A DNA stretch of 20,649 bases. It comes from Pleurotus djamor. Taxonomy: Eukaryota > Basidiomycota > Agaricomycetes > Agaricales > Pleurotaceae. Positions 9,095-20,326 of the stretch are shown in pieces. Position numbers and translations under genes: made by a program. Every line of letters starts with the position of its first letter. Positions within the stretch are counted from its first letter, which is position 1. The DNA lies in contig JAPEVF010000794.1 in assembly GCA_029747585.1 (NCBI GenBank), positions 1 to 20,649 on the forward strand. Direction: 5' to 3'. Under the pieces are notes generated by a model, which worked only from the letters and a program-made list of their open reading frames with translations, ran no database searches and was not told the origin of the DNA.

Positions 9095-9783
9095 TGGGGA
9101 GAGCCCATAGCAAATTTGCATAAACATGGTGCGATATTAAAATAGACGGATCGTCCAGTACCGTATGGGGGGTGGGCTTGAGCACCAGTGGGGTTTGCGA
9201 TCAACTGTGGGGAAGAAGCAATAGTTAGTGAGAAGACTCACGGCCTTTCACAAAGGTCCAGCCAAGAATTTGGAACTTCCCGGACGAGCCCCTGCTCCCG
9301 AAGGATCTTGTGGGGGCGGACAATGGGCCCTCCATTGTCGTCGGACCCCGTGTTTACTGTCGTCACTCTAGCCTTGAAAAGCATTGAATATTGAAGCTTG
9401 AAGCTTGAAGCACGCCAAAGGAGTTCCAGACGGGCTGACTTGGTATGAGGTGTGAGAATATGAATTTTGAGAGCGTGAATGACCAGTATGAAGACAAACA
9501 GCGTTCCGCGACGAGATTCGAGAACCCTCGGCAAGAGTTCGACTCGTGTTGGTGGGGCGGGAAATGAAATTGGGTGCAGACTCCAGAGCATCTTTCAGAC
9601 TCCGTTCACCTAGGAGTATAGGGGGTAGAAGGAATTACAATTCTGACGAGGGCAAGACGAGGGCCTCTGACGCTCACCTTGAGGTATGTATCAGCAGTTG
9701 GAAAATCCCTGCGCAGATTACTGAGTAGTGTCACTGAGAAATATTCCTTATGTAATCGGGTCGAATGCAGATACAACAAACGA
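9095..9783. other. Spacer between monooxygenase copies 1 and 2
   Basis: No gene is seen. About 9595-9640 resembles 12628-12668 of the next spacer (shared core cactcc...aggagtayagggg), and about 9280-9330 weakly resembles 12460-12500. The spacers therefore look like diverged copies of one duplicated flank. GAAGCTT-type units are repeated at 9391-9412. Confidence 0.5.
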
Positions 9784-12070
9784 TTACAATGTATTATGGA
9801 TCGAACCAGCCAAGTAGATACCGATAGCAACAACTATCAACGACGATGCCCAAGCGACAGTCCCGACAGTCCGGGCACGGCACTCTCGCACCCAAGCCTC
9901 GCCGTTTACGACCCTGTAATGACTCCAGACGGGGTTGCGTAGGATCCACCAGTGTTGAAACTGTGACCCAGGGAAAATAGAGCTGACCGTCCCATCTCCC
10001 CCTTTCCGATACCATGAGTGGCACTTCATGAAAACAGAGTCGGAGATACGCTTCTGTAGCCATTCATTGAAGGAATCGGTAGGTACCTCGCGGACCTCAA
10101 AGGAAGAAACTTGTCCCCGGAGAACAGGAAGTACTAACTTCAGGCAGTATTCGGTCTATGACATGGATAAGTGGGCTGGAACGTGATAGTGCTACAGCAA
10201 CGTACCTGAAGTTCTTCGGAGTATAATACGGAAGTGTGACCAGTTGCGGTATTTGGACCAGAGAGCATGTAAAAGTTGGGAAACGTGGGGAGAGTAGTGC
10301 CCAAGTAAGCTCGTGGCGCACCCGTCACGGAACTGTCGTAGTACTCTTGTATCGTCTGTCCAAGTCGACCTCGGACCTTGATTGGATAATCGTGCTAGGT
10401 TTGATAAAAATATATTAGATGGATATACGATCGTAACAGGACTGTTCTCGTACCGAATTAAACCCAGTGGCTAGGATGAGTACGTCCAGGGGCACCTTAT
10501 CCCCTAGCATCAGTTGTGAGTGCGGAACGCAAACAGAAATTCAGCATGGGAGGATACCTTTTTTGGTCAAGATGCCATCCGGTAGGACTTCGGATATTCC
10601 GTCAGGTGATATAGTGACATTAGGCCTATGAAGGCAATTGAGATAGTTTACATCTAGCACGATGCGCTTGCACCCCAGAGCTGTGAAGGACACGTTAGTT
10701 TGAGAAGCTCCTCTCCTCAAGGTGAAAACGTGACCCACGGAAATTTGGGATCAGAGCATCATGGTATTCCGATGGTGCGGTCCGAAGGATGTACTCCCTG
10801 CTCTTCTACTGACATCGTGATTAACACTGCTTGGTATAATACATTGGAAGATCTGACCTTTTGCGCAATAGATCGAAAGAGTCTACTGGCAAATATCATG
10901 TAAAGATAATCGCCCTGGAAGATCAGGTTACCAGTCAGCAACTTGGTGAAGATAAAGATGGTGTCCTACTGTAAAGAAATCCTTCAATCGATACAAACTC
11001 GTCAAAAGCGGAATGTTGGTGAATGCCCATTTCCAAGAAGCCGAAAATGATGAGGCACCCTGTTGATGAGAAATTTGGGACGGGGTGAATTTAAATCCGT
11101 GACAGGGAAGGCGATAGAGCCTACCAGTGGGAGAAACCAATTCGCAGTGCGCACGAACTGTGTGAGCTGTACCGAGGGGTTCTGGGCAATGATGGGAACA
11201 AATTGGGATCTAAAGTGTGCATGTCACTAGATTAGATCGGAAGGGTCGATAACATCAACCCCCAAGAACCAAGACTCACGCAGAGGCTCCGTTTCCGATG
11301 ACACCGACTCGTTTACCGGATAGCGTTATGTCGTGTCTCCATCGAGCAGAATGCCACATGGATCCCTTGAAATTAGACAAGCCGACGTCTGGGTAGTGTG
11401 GTCGTTCGAGAACACCAACAGCCGAGACGAGGATGTCGGCTGTGGTGACTATCCTCTCGCCTGTGAGAATATTTTCTGCCTCCACATGGTAGCGCTGGGT
11501 TTTATCATCCCAATCTGCACCAATGACGCGGGTGTCGAACGTGATGTGGGAGTAAAGGTTATATCTTTTGGCCAGGACTTTCCAGTACTCCAAAATTTCG
11601 CTTTGGCCGCAGTGAGTTCTTGTCCAATCAGGCTTGAGGTCAGAAGAGAGCGAGTAAAAGTGAATCCCCACGTCAGACGCGGCACCCTGATGACGTGAAA
11701 AGTTATGTTTTGACCTGAACATGCAGTGGAATGAGCCACTTACTGGGTAGGTGTTGTCCTGACGAACATTGCACTCGGTCAGACGAGAACGAGGACAGAG
11801 TAGCTTTCACTCACTCGCCATGTGCCCCCAACCTCAGAGGCTTTCTCGAATATCTAGGTAGTAAGGGAGACATTTGTTCAGCGTTGGCTTTAGAGACGTG
11901 GTTTAAAATGCTTCACCAGATACTCAAAGTCGTCAAATGATTGCTGTTGTAACTTGATTGCGAAGGTGAGTCCACCCATACTATGGGACAGGTTGTGAGT
12001 TCCCAAGCAAGGACGAAGGATGACGAGGAAGGAAGTAGTACCCAGCACCAATGATGACGACTTTCTTCAT
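9784..12070 (-). CDS. Class B flavoprotein monooxygenase (Baeyer-Villiger type), copy 2
   Basis: A paralogue of the neighbours on both sides, with 528 residues. Exons are 12070-12042, 11980-11917, 11853-11815, 11758-11744, 11686-11280, 11209-11125, 11059-10970, 10914-10858, 10805-10739, 10680-10558, 10503-10454, 10394-10206 and 10155-9784. All intron positions and phases equal those of copies 1 and 3. Exon 1 is only 29 bases and ends two bases into a Gly codon of GAGMGG. Other motifs are [46 protein letters not shown] and [23 protein letters not shown] sequence (here [15 protein letters not shown]). The C-terminal hydrophobic helix reads [19 protein letters not shown]. By eye, the exon 5 product is about 80% identical to that of copy 1. 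No inactivating change is seen. Confidence 0.92.
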
Positions 12071-12120
12071 GATACGAACTGGGGTGGTGGATAAATTACA
12101 AGACCTATAGCTTCATGCAC

Positions 12121-12128
12121 CTTATAAA
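12121..12128 (-). promoter_or_regulatory. TATA box of monooxygenase copy 2
   Basis: TTTATAAG on the minus strand, about 51 bases before the ATG, matching the spacing in copy 1. Confidence 0.6.
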
Positions 12129-12474
12129 GAAAGGGCGTGTGGAAGATCTAGATACATGGCAGGATAGAGAGAGCGTCGGATTTGCTGCGGGGGTAATACA
12201 TACTGGGATACTGAAAGAAATCGCCGATGCCATAGCGTATGGATAGCCAGTCGACTGTCAGAAATGAAAAAAAGTGAGAATGGTCATTTGATGGACGTAG
12301 CAAATTGTCCAGCGGAATGAACAACCGACTGGCCGACGAACCATGGCTCATGCCGTAGATTGAGAGGCCCTGGAGCGAAAATGAGGAGAGGGACGTAAGC
12401 TCGCGCGCGACTTCCATTCTGAGTCTAAGTGTAACTCGATAGGAAGTAATGTCTTTCTGAGCCACCCTTGCTCC

Positions 12475-12668
12475 TCATACGACTTCCGTGGTCTTGTCAG
12501 GTTCTCCCTTGATCCCGTCGTGGATGGAGCCGAACTCGGATAGAGCAGTGTCACAAAAGACCTCCACAGGACCTTCATATGCAAGGAACAAATGAGTCGC
12601 GTCTAGGCTCGGGGACTGAAATAGTTCACACTCCACTCATTCAGGAGTACAGGGGATGATCATACTCT
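12475..12668 (-). pseudogene. Relic of the short-chain dehydrogenase 3' end
   Basis: On the minus strand, 12590-12475 reads LAYEGPVEVFCDTALSEFGS then IHDGIKGEPDKTTEVV and a stop. The intact SDR at 15720-15610 reads LPAYEALRNAALSKFGSIRD then AIKGDPDKAMEVVVD. The relic has a four-codon insertion and a premature TGA at 12477-12475. At DNA level, the 67 bases from acttccgtgg to tagagcag match the intact gene at about 80% by eye. Farther upstream, 12668-12628 resembles the codons for AYNYPWDNP but is frameshifted. It lies between monooxygenase copies 3 and 2, at a similar distance upstream of copy 2 as the intact gene is upstream of copy 3. Confidence 0.85.
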
Positions 12669-12793
12669 TAACTTGCTCCATCGTTTCCATCGTTCAGACG
12701 GGGTAACAGTCATAGCAAAACCTTGCGTAATCGGGTAAATGATATTGAACTGTCTTCCAAAATTGATCGTGACAAAACAGAAACTACAAATGA

Positions 12794-15066
12794 TCACAAT
12801 GTACCGTGAAACGAACCGGTGAAAACACCGATAGCAATGAATACCAAAGAGGATACCAGAACGACCGTTCCAATCGTCCTCGCGCGGCACTCTCGCATCC
12901 AGGCATCGCCATTTACGACCTTGTAATGACTCCGAACGGGTTTGCTAAGGATCCACCAATGTAACAACTGGGAGCCGGGAAAGATCGAACTAATCGCACC
13001 ATCTCCCCCTTTCCGATACCACGAGTGACATTTTGTGAACACGGAGCCAGCCAGGCGATTCTGAAGCCACTCATTATAGGAATCAGTAGCTTCTGCGCTG
13101 ACTTCGAAGGAAGAGACTTTCCCTCGGAGAACAGGCAGTATTAACTTCAAACAGTATCCAGTCTACCCAATGTCTAAGGGTGAGCGAGAACGCGAGAGAA
13201 TCGCAGTACTGTACCTGAAGTTCCTCGCAATAAAGGACGGACGTATGACCAGTTGCGGTGTTTGGACCGGAGAGCATATAAAAGTTGGGAAACGTTGGGA
13301 AGGTAGTGCCCAGGTAAGCTTGCGGTGCACCCGACTTGGACTGGCCGTAATATTCTTGTAGCGTGTGGCCAAGTCGCCCGCGAACCTTGATAGGGTAATC
13401 ATGCTAATGTTTTCCGTAAGAAATTCTGACAGTAGCTAGGCTTTTGTCATACCGAATTAAAGCCAGTGGCGAGAATGAGGACGTCCAAGGGAANTCTTCA
13501 CTCCTGATACCAGCTGTCAACGCAGAGAATCAAGGATGTTTGGACTTTAAAGATACCTTTCTGCGTCAAGATGCCATCTTCCAGGACTTCGGATATCCCG
13601 TCGACGGATAGCATCACGTTAGGTCGATGAAGGGAATTGAGGTAATTCACATCGAACACGATGCGCTTGCATCCCATGGCTGCGAAGGATATCTCAGATT
13701 TGGAAGTTGGCCAAGGTGGAGACGCAACTGACGGAAATTTGGTATCAGAGCAGAATGGTAGACTGACGGGGCGGTTCGAAGGATGTACTCCTTGCTGTTC
13801 TAAAGATCGTGATCAACGCTACCCTACGAGGTTTCGACGAGAGAATCTGACCCCTTGGACATACGATCGAAATCTATTGCTGGCGAATATCATCCAGAGG
13901 TAGACACCCTTGAGCCTGAGGTCAGCAACTTGAGGTGACTTAAATAATCTGGAACTCACTACAAGGAAATCATGGAAGCGGTATAAGCTTTTCAAGAAAG
14001 GGACTTGAGTGAATGCCCATCTCCAACTAGCCGAAAACGGTGAGCGTGCCTGTTCACAGTGAGGAGTGAAGGCGAGCGTCATGTTTCCCGAATGTGATGC
14101 TAATCGTCCTGTCACTTACTAGTGGGAGAAACCAATTTGGAGTGCGCACAAATTGCGTGACGTGGACTGAAGGGGCTTGAGAGATCATAGGTACGAATTG
14201 AGACCTGAGAATTATCTGATATATGAGACGGAGGCGCAATGGCGAGCAGTTGAAGGGTAAAAGACTCACGCGGAGGCACCGTTTCCAATGACCCCGACTC
14301 TTTTGCCTTCGAGCTTTACATCATGCCTCCACCTAGCGGAATGCCACAAGGGCCCCTTGAAGTTGGACAAGCCGATGTCTGGATGATGTGGTTGCTCGAG
14401 GACTCCAACGGCCGAGACGAGAATGTCAGCGGTGGTGAACATCTTCTCGCCTGTGAGAAGACTTTCCGCCTGAACATGATAGCTTTGACTTGTGTCATCC
14501 CATTCCGCACCGATGACGCGGGTGTCAAACACGATGTGAGAATAGAGTTTGTATTTTTTTGCCAGGCCTTTCCAATATTCTAGAATCTCGTTGTGTCCGC
14601 AATGGGTCCCCGTCCAATCAGGCTTCAAATCTGAGGAGAGGGAGTAAAAGTGGATCCCTATATCAGAAGCGGCGCCCTATTCGGGTGAATGGGAGAGAGA
14701 TAAACTTCAGCCTAGAAAGGCAGTACAAAGTAACCACTGACCGGGTACGTGTTGACCTGAAAGAGGAGTCACGATGCATGTTTCCATGAGTGAGGATCGA
14801 AGGAGGACTGAGTAACGCTGACTCACACTCCATGTGCCCCCAATCTCAGAGCCTTTCTCGAAAATCTGACAAAAGGGTTCATTCGGGATTAGTTGTAGGG
14901 TCATTCATAAGCGCACTGTGTACTCGAAGTCGCCGACGGACAACTCTTTCTGAAGCTTGATCGCGAAGGTGAGCCCACCCATGCTAGAGGTTGGATGCGT
15001 GAGCTCCGACACGACTCTTAGTGGACACGAACCATACCCGGCACCAATGATGACGACCCTCTTCAT
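12794..15066 (-). CDS. Class B flavoprotein monooxygenase (Baeyer-Villiger type), copy 3
   Basis: This is the copy next to the intact SDR. Exons are 15066-15038, 14983-14917, 14865-14827, 14756-14742, 14676-14270, 14204-14120, 14049-13960, 13908-13852, 13799-13733, 13679-13557, 13503-13453, 13403-13215 and 13162-12794, giving 528 residues when N13494 is dropped. Motifs are GAGMGG (8-13), EIGGTWS (39-45), NTYPGAASD (47-55), FKGPLWHSARW (156-166), GVIGNGASA (178-186) and [10 protein letters not shown]. The C-terminal helix reads TVVLVSSLVFIAIGVF. Exon 11 is 50 bases in copies 1 and 2 and 51 here only because of the N; without it the exon start reads GVKIP, matching GGKVP and GDKVP. Counting the N would frameshift the last quarter of the protein. 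Otherwise the gene is intact. Confidence 0.9.
13494..13494. other. Ambiguous base that acts as a one-base insertion
   Basis: It lies in exon 11 of monooxygenase copy 3. Alignment with the other two copies shows the exon is one base too long and that removing the N restores both length and protein agreement. Confidence 0.85.
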
Positions 15067-15452
15067 GATGAGTACAAGCTGGAGTGGTGACGGTGGTGAC
15101 GAGATGAGAAGCCTGGGGCACCACGGTCCTTTTATACACTGGAGAATCTGTGTAGCATTGCAGCGCAGCAGATACTGACCGCTCGATATGTATGTGCCGT
15201 TGCACGGTAATAGTAAGGATGTTAACTCAATTGTCGAAGTGTGAGAGTGAAATGGCACTTACTAAATTCCCCAAAGAAAGCTCGGCTCCCAGAACTCAGA
15301 CTGACACCACCGATTGAGAAGGAGAATCATAAGGAGAACCCCTCCTGGCTCTAGTAAGGTGACCTCTGATTCATAGAGCAATCTTACAAGAAACTTTTTA
15401 CGAGAGACAGAATTACAACTTGAGCACGAGCACAAACACATACAATTCAACA
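15067..15452. other. Spacer between monooxygenase copy 3 and SDR
   Basis: This holds the copy 3 promoter and the SDR 3' UTR. No other gene is seen; the open frames here lack protein character. Confidence 0.6.
15128..15136 (-). promoter_or_regulatory. TATA box of monooxygenase copy 3
   Basis: TATAAAAGG on the minus strand, about 62 bases before the ATG. It is the closest to consensus among the three copies. Confidence 0.65.
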
Positions 15453-16581
15453 TTACTTAGCGAAGCTAACCGATCGTGTTACGTCTCCCCAATCGTCCAG
15501 CGCTTTCCCAACCTTGCCGATCTTGTTTCTGATATCTACTTCAGCGTCTTCGCCCAAGATGAGATATCCAGGCCACTCCCTGTCTTTGGCAACGCCTTCT
15601 CCCCGGACGACGTCTACCACAACTTCCATGGCCTTGTCGGGATCTCCTTTAATCGCGTCGCGGATAGATCCAAACTTCGATAGAGCAGCATTGCGAAGAG
15701 CTTCATACGCAGGCAAAGGATTGGGGTTATCCCAGGGGTAATTATACGCTCCTTCTGTTTTGAATGCTCCCGGAGCGACGATGAGAGTCTTGATATTGAA
15801 TTGAGCAAGCTCGATGCTCAGGGTTTCAGTTAATGCTGCATGGATGGGGGAAGGAGATCAGAAACGTGTTTGCTCGGAGCTGCAATTAAAAAAGCACTTA
15901 CCGTGAAGAGCTGCTTTGCTGGCTGAATATGGGCCTATTCCCTGATACAAGCGAAGTCAGTCTGACAGGGATTCTCAAACGGGACAAAATGCAAGTAGGA
16001 CGAACTGGGATTTCTGTCTTCCAAGCCGATCGACTCCCTATATTGACGATGGTACCAGACATCTTAGCTCGCATGTGTGGTAAAGCGGCGCAAATGACGT
16101 CGATTGGGCCGTATAGATTGGTTGCGAACTGGAGTCTAATGCTGTCGGCGCTGTGGAAGGACCATAATAGAATTAGCTGGCGGCGCGAAAGCGGTATACA
16201 ATCACAATGAAAGCACGTACCCGCCTTCTTCTATGATCGCAGGTACTCCATACCCAGCATTATTCACTAATACATCGATCCGTCCCCAAATACCCGCTGC
16301 CTCATCGATCTTCGTTTTAATCGCACCGAGACCCGATGTGACATCAAGCTCTAGGAGGCGTAGGTTATCTTCAAACCCTTGGGATTTCTCCTTGAGGCAC
16401 GAGAGTTTCTCCAAGGATCGTGCTGTCGCAATGACTTTATCCCCTCTTTGAAGAGCAGAAGTAGCTAGACGGCGACCAAACCCAGCTGAACAGCCTGTGC
16501 CACACTTTGAGAAAGATCGTCCCCAACATTGACGATGAGCGCGTACGCACCAGTGATCAACCAGACGCGTTCAGTAGACAT
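15453..16581 (-). CDS. Short-chain dehydrogenase/reductase (classical SDR)
   Basis: Classical SDRs oxidise alcohols or reduce carbonyls with NAD(P)(H). Five exons, 16581-16551, 16494-16221, 16150-16006, 15941-15902 and 15835-15453, give 290 residues. The cofactor motif TGCSAGFG (about 10-17) forms only after splicing exon 1 (ten codons plus one base) to exon 2 at the acceptor gcacag. NNAGYG follows the Rossmann core, GTIVNIGSRSA carries the catalytic Ser, and YSASK in the 40-base exon 4 is the catalytic Tyr-Lys pair. The C-terminal part after PGAFKTEGAYNY is typical of fungal SDRs of about 280-300 residues. No signal peptide or membrane helix is seen. It is upstream of the monooxygenase array on the same strand, and oxidation of a secondary alcohol to the ketone used by the monooxygenases would fit. 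A second, broken copy of its 3' end lies at 12475-12668. Confidence 0.92.
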
Positions 16582-18441
16582 GGTCTAGAATTCGAGGCTC
16601 TCGAGTACTCGGTATGTTGGGATGCTACGGCTGGAGGCGCAGTACTTAAATGATATGGATCTCCGGGTATTCGGCGCTGACGCAAGCGGGGAAGGCTACA
16701 GGGGCGCAATTGCAATCGGTTAGACCCTGTTGCTTTGATGACCCAGGTACCGACCTACATCATGGATCGCACGGGTGCCTACATCCATCGTCAAGCTGTC
16801 ACCAAGCGACGGCCAGCGAGCTATCGTTTTGATGCGATGCACTTATCGGTGCTGATAGAGAGTAAATCTAATGTTAGACATCAACCCAAAGTAACCACAA
16901 GGAGATGGCGCGGAAAGTTACTGGGAATCGTCGATAGCTTTCTTGAGCAAAGAGAGTCTAGCAGCCTCTTGAAAGAGCGTAGCCGGTACGTAACAGCGCG
17001 CCGATCGCGCAATGGGTCATGATAAGGTGAGTATGTGGTTCTTCGGAAGTAGCGACGGGCTTGGCGCAAAACTCGGAGAGGCATCATCCATTGTTGCTCG
17101 GTCAAGAAATTGACGTCCCCGAGCGAGATTGGGTCATGGGGTAGGCTCCGGCGAACAAGGGATTAGTCGGCGCCCATGAGACGGTGCCTACGCCCCTGTC
17201 CTCCTGTCAGCTACCTGAAAGGGGGAGTCGCTGGGAAGATGGGTCCTGAGAAAACTCGATGCTACATCATGAACGTTGAACATCAGGGACCGGAGGGTCA
17301 TATTGACCGGTTGTCTGAGGACCGTCTACATGTTTGATGTATAGCCAAAGGAACTTGAAACCATCGGCGGGGCTCGAGATGAACGCACGGCCAAGTCATT
17401 TTCAGCGATGATTGTTCTCCAGATCGATGAGACGCTGTAGTCTCTCCTGGAGCTATAGAATGACCACAGAGCGTGACGAGAGGCCCGAGCTGGAGGCCTG
17501 TTTCTCGAATGAGGGGAGAGGCTTCAGATCTTGACTTCAGTCGGCGAATGAACGACGCGGGATCTTTGGCTCAAATCAAGTTTTCTGTTATCTGCGTCAA
17601 GGCAACGTCCTTGGAAGAGGCTAGTTAATAACATCCACAGGTGCGACGCTTCCAATCTCAAAGGTCTAGCTCTGACCGTGTTGGCCACCTCCGCCTCAAG
17701 AATGTAGGCCCCAAGGTATGGTCATTGGGCAATGTGGCAGGACGGTCAGGGTGATTGGCGACCGCGATGGTGACGCCTATGTAGCATGTCCTGGACCTGG
17801 AATCCGTCAGGATAGATATTCTATGAGCGCATTGTAGCGAACAAAAATCCATACGTCTGGCCCATCTGAGGCCACGAAAGGGTTGCGTCGTTGATGTTCA
17901 TAGCAAGGCCCATGATGCGAAAAGAGACCCCCAGGCTTCTCATTGGACTAACTGTGGCTTCTTGTCATCCGAGAAACTTTGCCATACTCTTCGATGGAGG
18001 CCGAAGAGCCTTTGGTCAAGGACTTCATCTGAGGCCGCTGTTCGACAACCTGCACGAAGGCCAAGATACTGAGCCCGCCTTGAGGTGTACTAACATAATT
18101 CTAGACGTGCGGATGTGTGACAATGAAACTCTGAGACTTGGGTAGTCTGAACAGCTAATCGTGGAGGTGGAACACAAACGGGCATCCATGCAGTCTGCTT
18201 TGAATCTGTGTTAGTTCCTCGGAAGTAACGCTGTAGGAAGGTATCTACCCACGTAGTAAAAATTCAAGAAACAGATGGACGTTGCAGTTCTTCAACGCGA
18301 TCATCTGTCGACGAGGATCGGCGCGTCGCCGCAAACAAATGCAAACAGGATGAGGACGGTGTGGGCAACATTTTCGTCCTCTTCTCTCGAGTCTCTTGCT
18401 TCCCATCCACCATCATCTCGTCTGCACCATCCTAACCGACC
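16582..18441. other. Gene-poor region
   Basis: This includes the SDR promoter (TATA-like TTTAAGTA on the minus strand at about 16645-16652) and then about 1.8 kb in which I find no convincing exon chain on either strand. The longest plus-strand frames, 16735-17022 and 17891-18145, are not recognisable. The pyrimidine-rich stretch at 18371-18445 may be flanking sequence of the relic at 18442. Confidence 0.5.
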
Positions 18442-19143
18442 TTAACCATCCCTGACGATTTCACCTCTCCAGGCGTTCCACCCGACGCCTGAGAGGTCTT
18501 GGAGGGCATCGTAGTGAGCCTTCGCAAGGGCTTCAACCCAACGACCATAGATTTCAGGTGAGCCCCAAGGAACCCCGGTCACAAGTGGAAGCAGCTTGGT
18601 CGCTTCCTAGTCGTGATGGAGCCAGGTGAGTACTCTTTCAAGGTCCACATCGCTTCCTAAGGGCGCTGGAGGCTTTGGGTGCCTGGATGGTGCGCATATA
18701 GCCGGCGAAATGAGGCGAAATGATATGGATCATCAAAGGTGAGCAGCCTCGCCACCGTCTATCACCTCCGAAACCCATTTCTCGACGTCTACCGGTGAGT
18801 AGGGCATGGGAAGCACGCATATATGCATCCAAAAGTGAGTACCAGATGCTTGGAAACGGGTAGACACGATCTGCTGGCCAAAGCGTGGCTCCCTGTACGA
18901 CAGGAACGTGAGAGTGGCGCTGGGGACAGCGTTTGGTGCCCCATCCATCGGCGACCTGTTGTACATGCACCTGCCCAAGTAGCGAGAAATACGTCGATCG
19001 AGGGGTAGCTTGCGAGAGGGAATCGCGTAGCCCTTCGTCGACTCGTTTGGTGCGTCCTCTCCGTTGATCCGATCGGTGGTAGATTGGATGTAATTTGGGA
19101 AGGTAAGCTGGCCTTTCGGTTTTTCAGAACAAAAGGTAGGTCG
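18442..19143 (-). pseudogene. Possible decayed coding region, unknown protein
   Basis: One minus-strand frame stays open from 19143 to 18736 (136 codons), then continues in the same frame past TGA TGA (18735-18730) for 40 codons, past one TAG (18609-18607) for 54 more, to TAA at 18442. Several stretches read like protein: GQLTFPNYIQSTTDRINGED, MPYSPVDVEKWVSEVIDGGE, GSDVDLERVLTWLHHD and PWGSPEIYGRWVEALAKAHY. The stops could be real decay or lie in introns I could not place. Another minus-strand frame (19208-18789) is also open, so part of this may be low stop density. I do not recognise the family. Confidence 0.35.
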
Positions 19144-20326
19144 TCATTTTGGGCTGGTGCTGGTGAGTGGCTTTCGAGCTCGATTTGACCCTGGCCGTCT
19201 TGGATCATAAGTGGTGGGGGATAGTCGGGTCGCGAGGATGTTCAATTCCTAGGAAGGGGTCACCCATTTAGGTACGTCCTCCTCACCATAGCGAACCGAT
19301 CGGGAGGTTGGGAGGGAAATTGGTTGGAATATTGGCAAGGTGAATATACATCTCACGGGGGAAAGGTAGGCTTGATGACAGCAAATGGCCGGCAAAGCCG
19401 ATGGACTGTGCCGATCTGTTCGAACTGTAGATAGTGTAGTGACAGAACCAGCGGAGCATGTGTGAAAGGGGCCGGATGTTGAAGGCGTATTCAGGAGGAT
19501 GTTGACCCTCCTACGTACGCTGCCACAGGAGAAAGGTACGACGAGGAGCAGTGGTATCATCGCAGCGTCAACCGTCCACTGCGCTTGCAGCTCGTACAGC
19601 TTTCCGTCGCGACCCGCGGGTTACGCAGTCGCGGTTGACAAAACGTCGTAGCATATCTTCGGTAAGTCACCTAAGCGATTCCGCTTCACCGTGCCCAGGT
19701 GCGTAGCCCGGTAACCTTCCGCAGCTATGGTATGTTGTTCGGTGTCCTAGTAGGACGCGGGAGGCTGTGTGTTCGACGTCAGAGGAGGTGCTCGGGTGGT
19801 GTGCGAAACGGATGCCGATATTGGTGGCCTCTAATGGCGGAATACCACTTCGGCGTTCCATGTCTGATGGGTGATACATTGATGGTATGTATTGGCAGAT
19901 CTGGGGTGGGGCGACCAGGTTTTACCATTCTGATCCATGCACTGCATCCCATCAAATCAAGCTGTGGCCCCTCTCCTATGAAGGGGAACGCACAGATGGT
20001 GGAGACGAAGTAGGAACAAGTAGGGACATCATGCCGGAGATGCAAGGTGAGTCGTGAGCGTTGGCAGCGGTGGGGAACCTCTAAGACGAGTGGTTGTGAC
20101 TCTGTTCGCCTAGCTTTCAAAATATGATCCCAGTTTTCGGCACATGACTCGATCGACGAACAGGAATGTAAATTTCCAGCGCAGATTCTCTGATTTTTCG
20201 ACGGTTGACATTCAAAACGCCAGCTGTCGAGGGAAGAGAGTTGGCCCGACGAACTGAGAAAAAAGTAAGTGCCCGATCACGCCCGACGCTCCACATTGCT
20301 AATTCAAGCTCTGGTCCAAGAACTGA
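19144..20326. other. No supported gene; short protein-like stretches on the minus strand
   Basis: About 19500-19285 on the minus strand holds a stop-free stretch including LANIPTNFPPNLPIGSLW and then a TGA, with an overlapping frame reading GEEDVPKWVT just after. It may be an upstream part of the relic at 18442-19143, but no consistent splicing was found. The rest shows nothing definite. Confidence 0.3.

Noticed and set aside
18558..20060. Many GTGAGT-like donors on the plus strand
   Set aside because: Acceptors at usable distances are mostly missing and several donors are antisense to the minus-strand open frame, so no plus-strand gene could be built.
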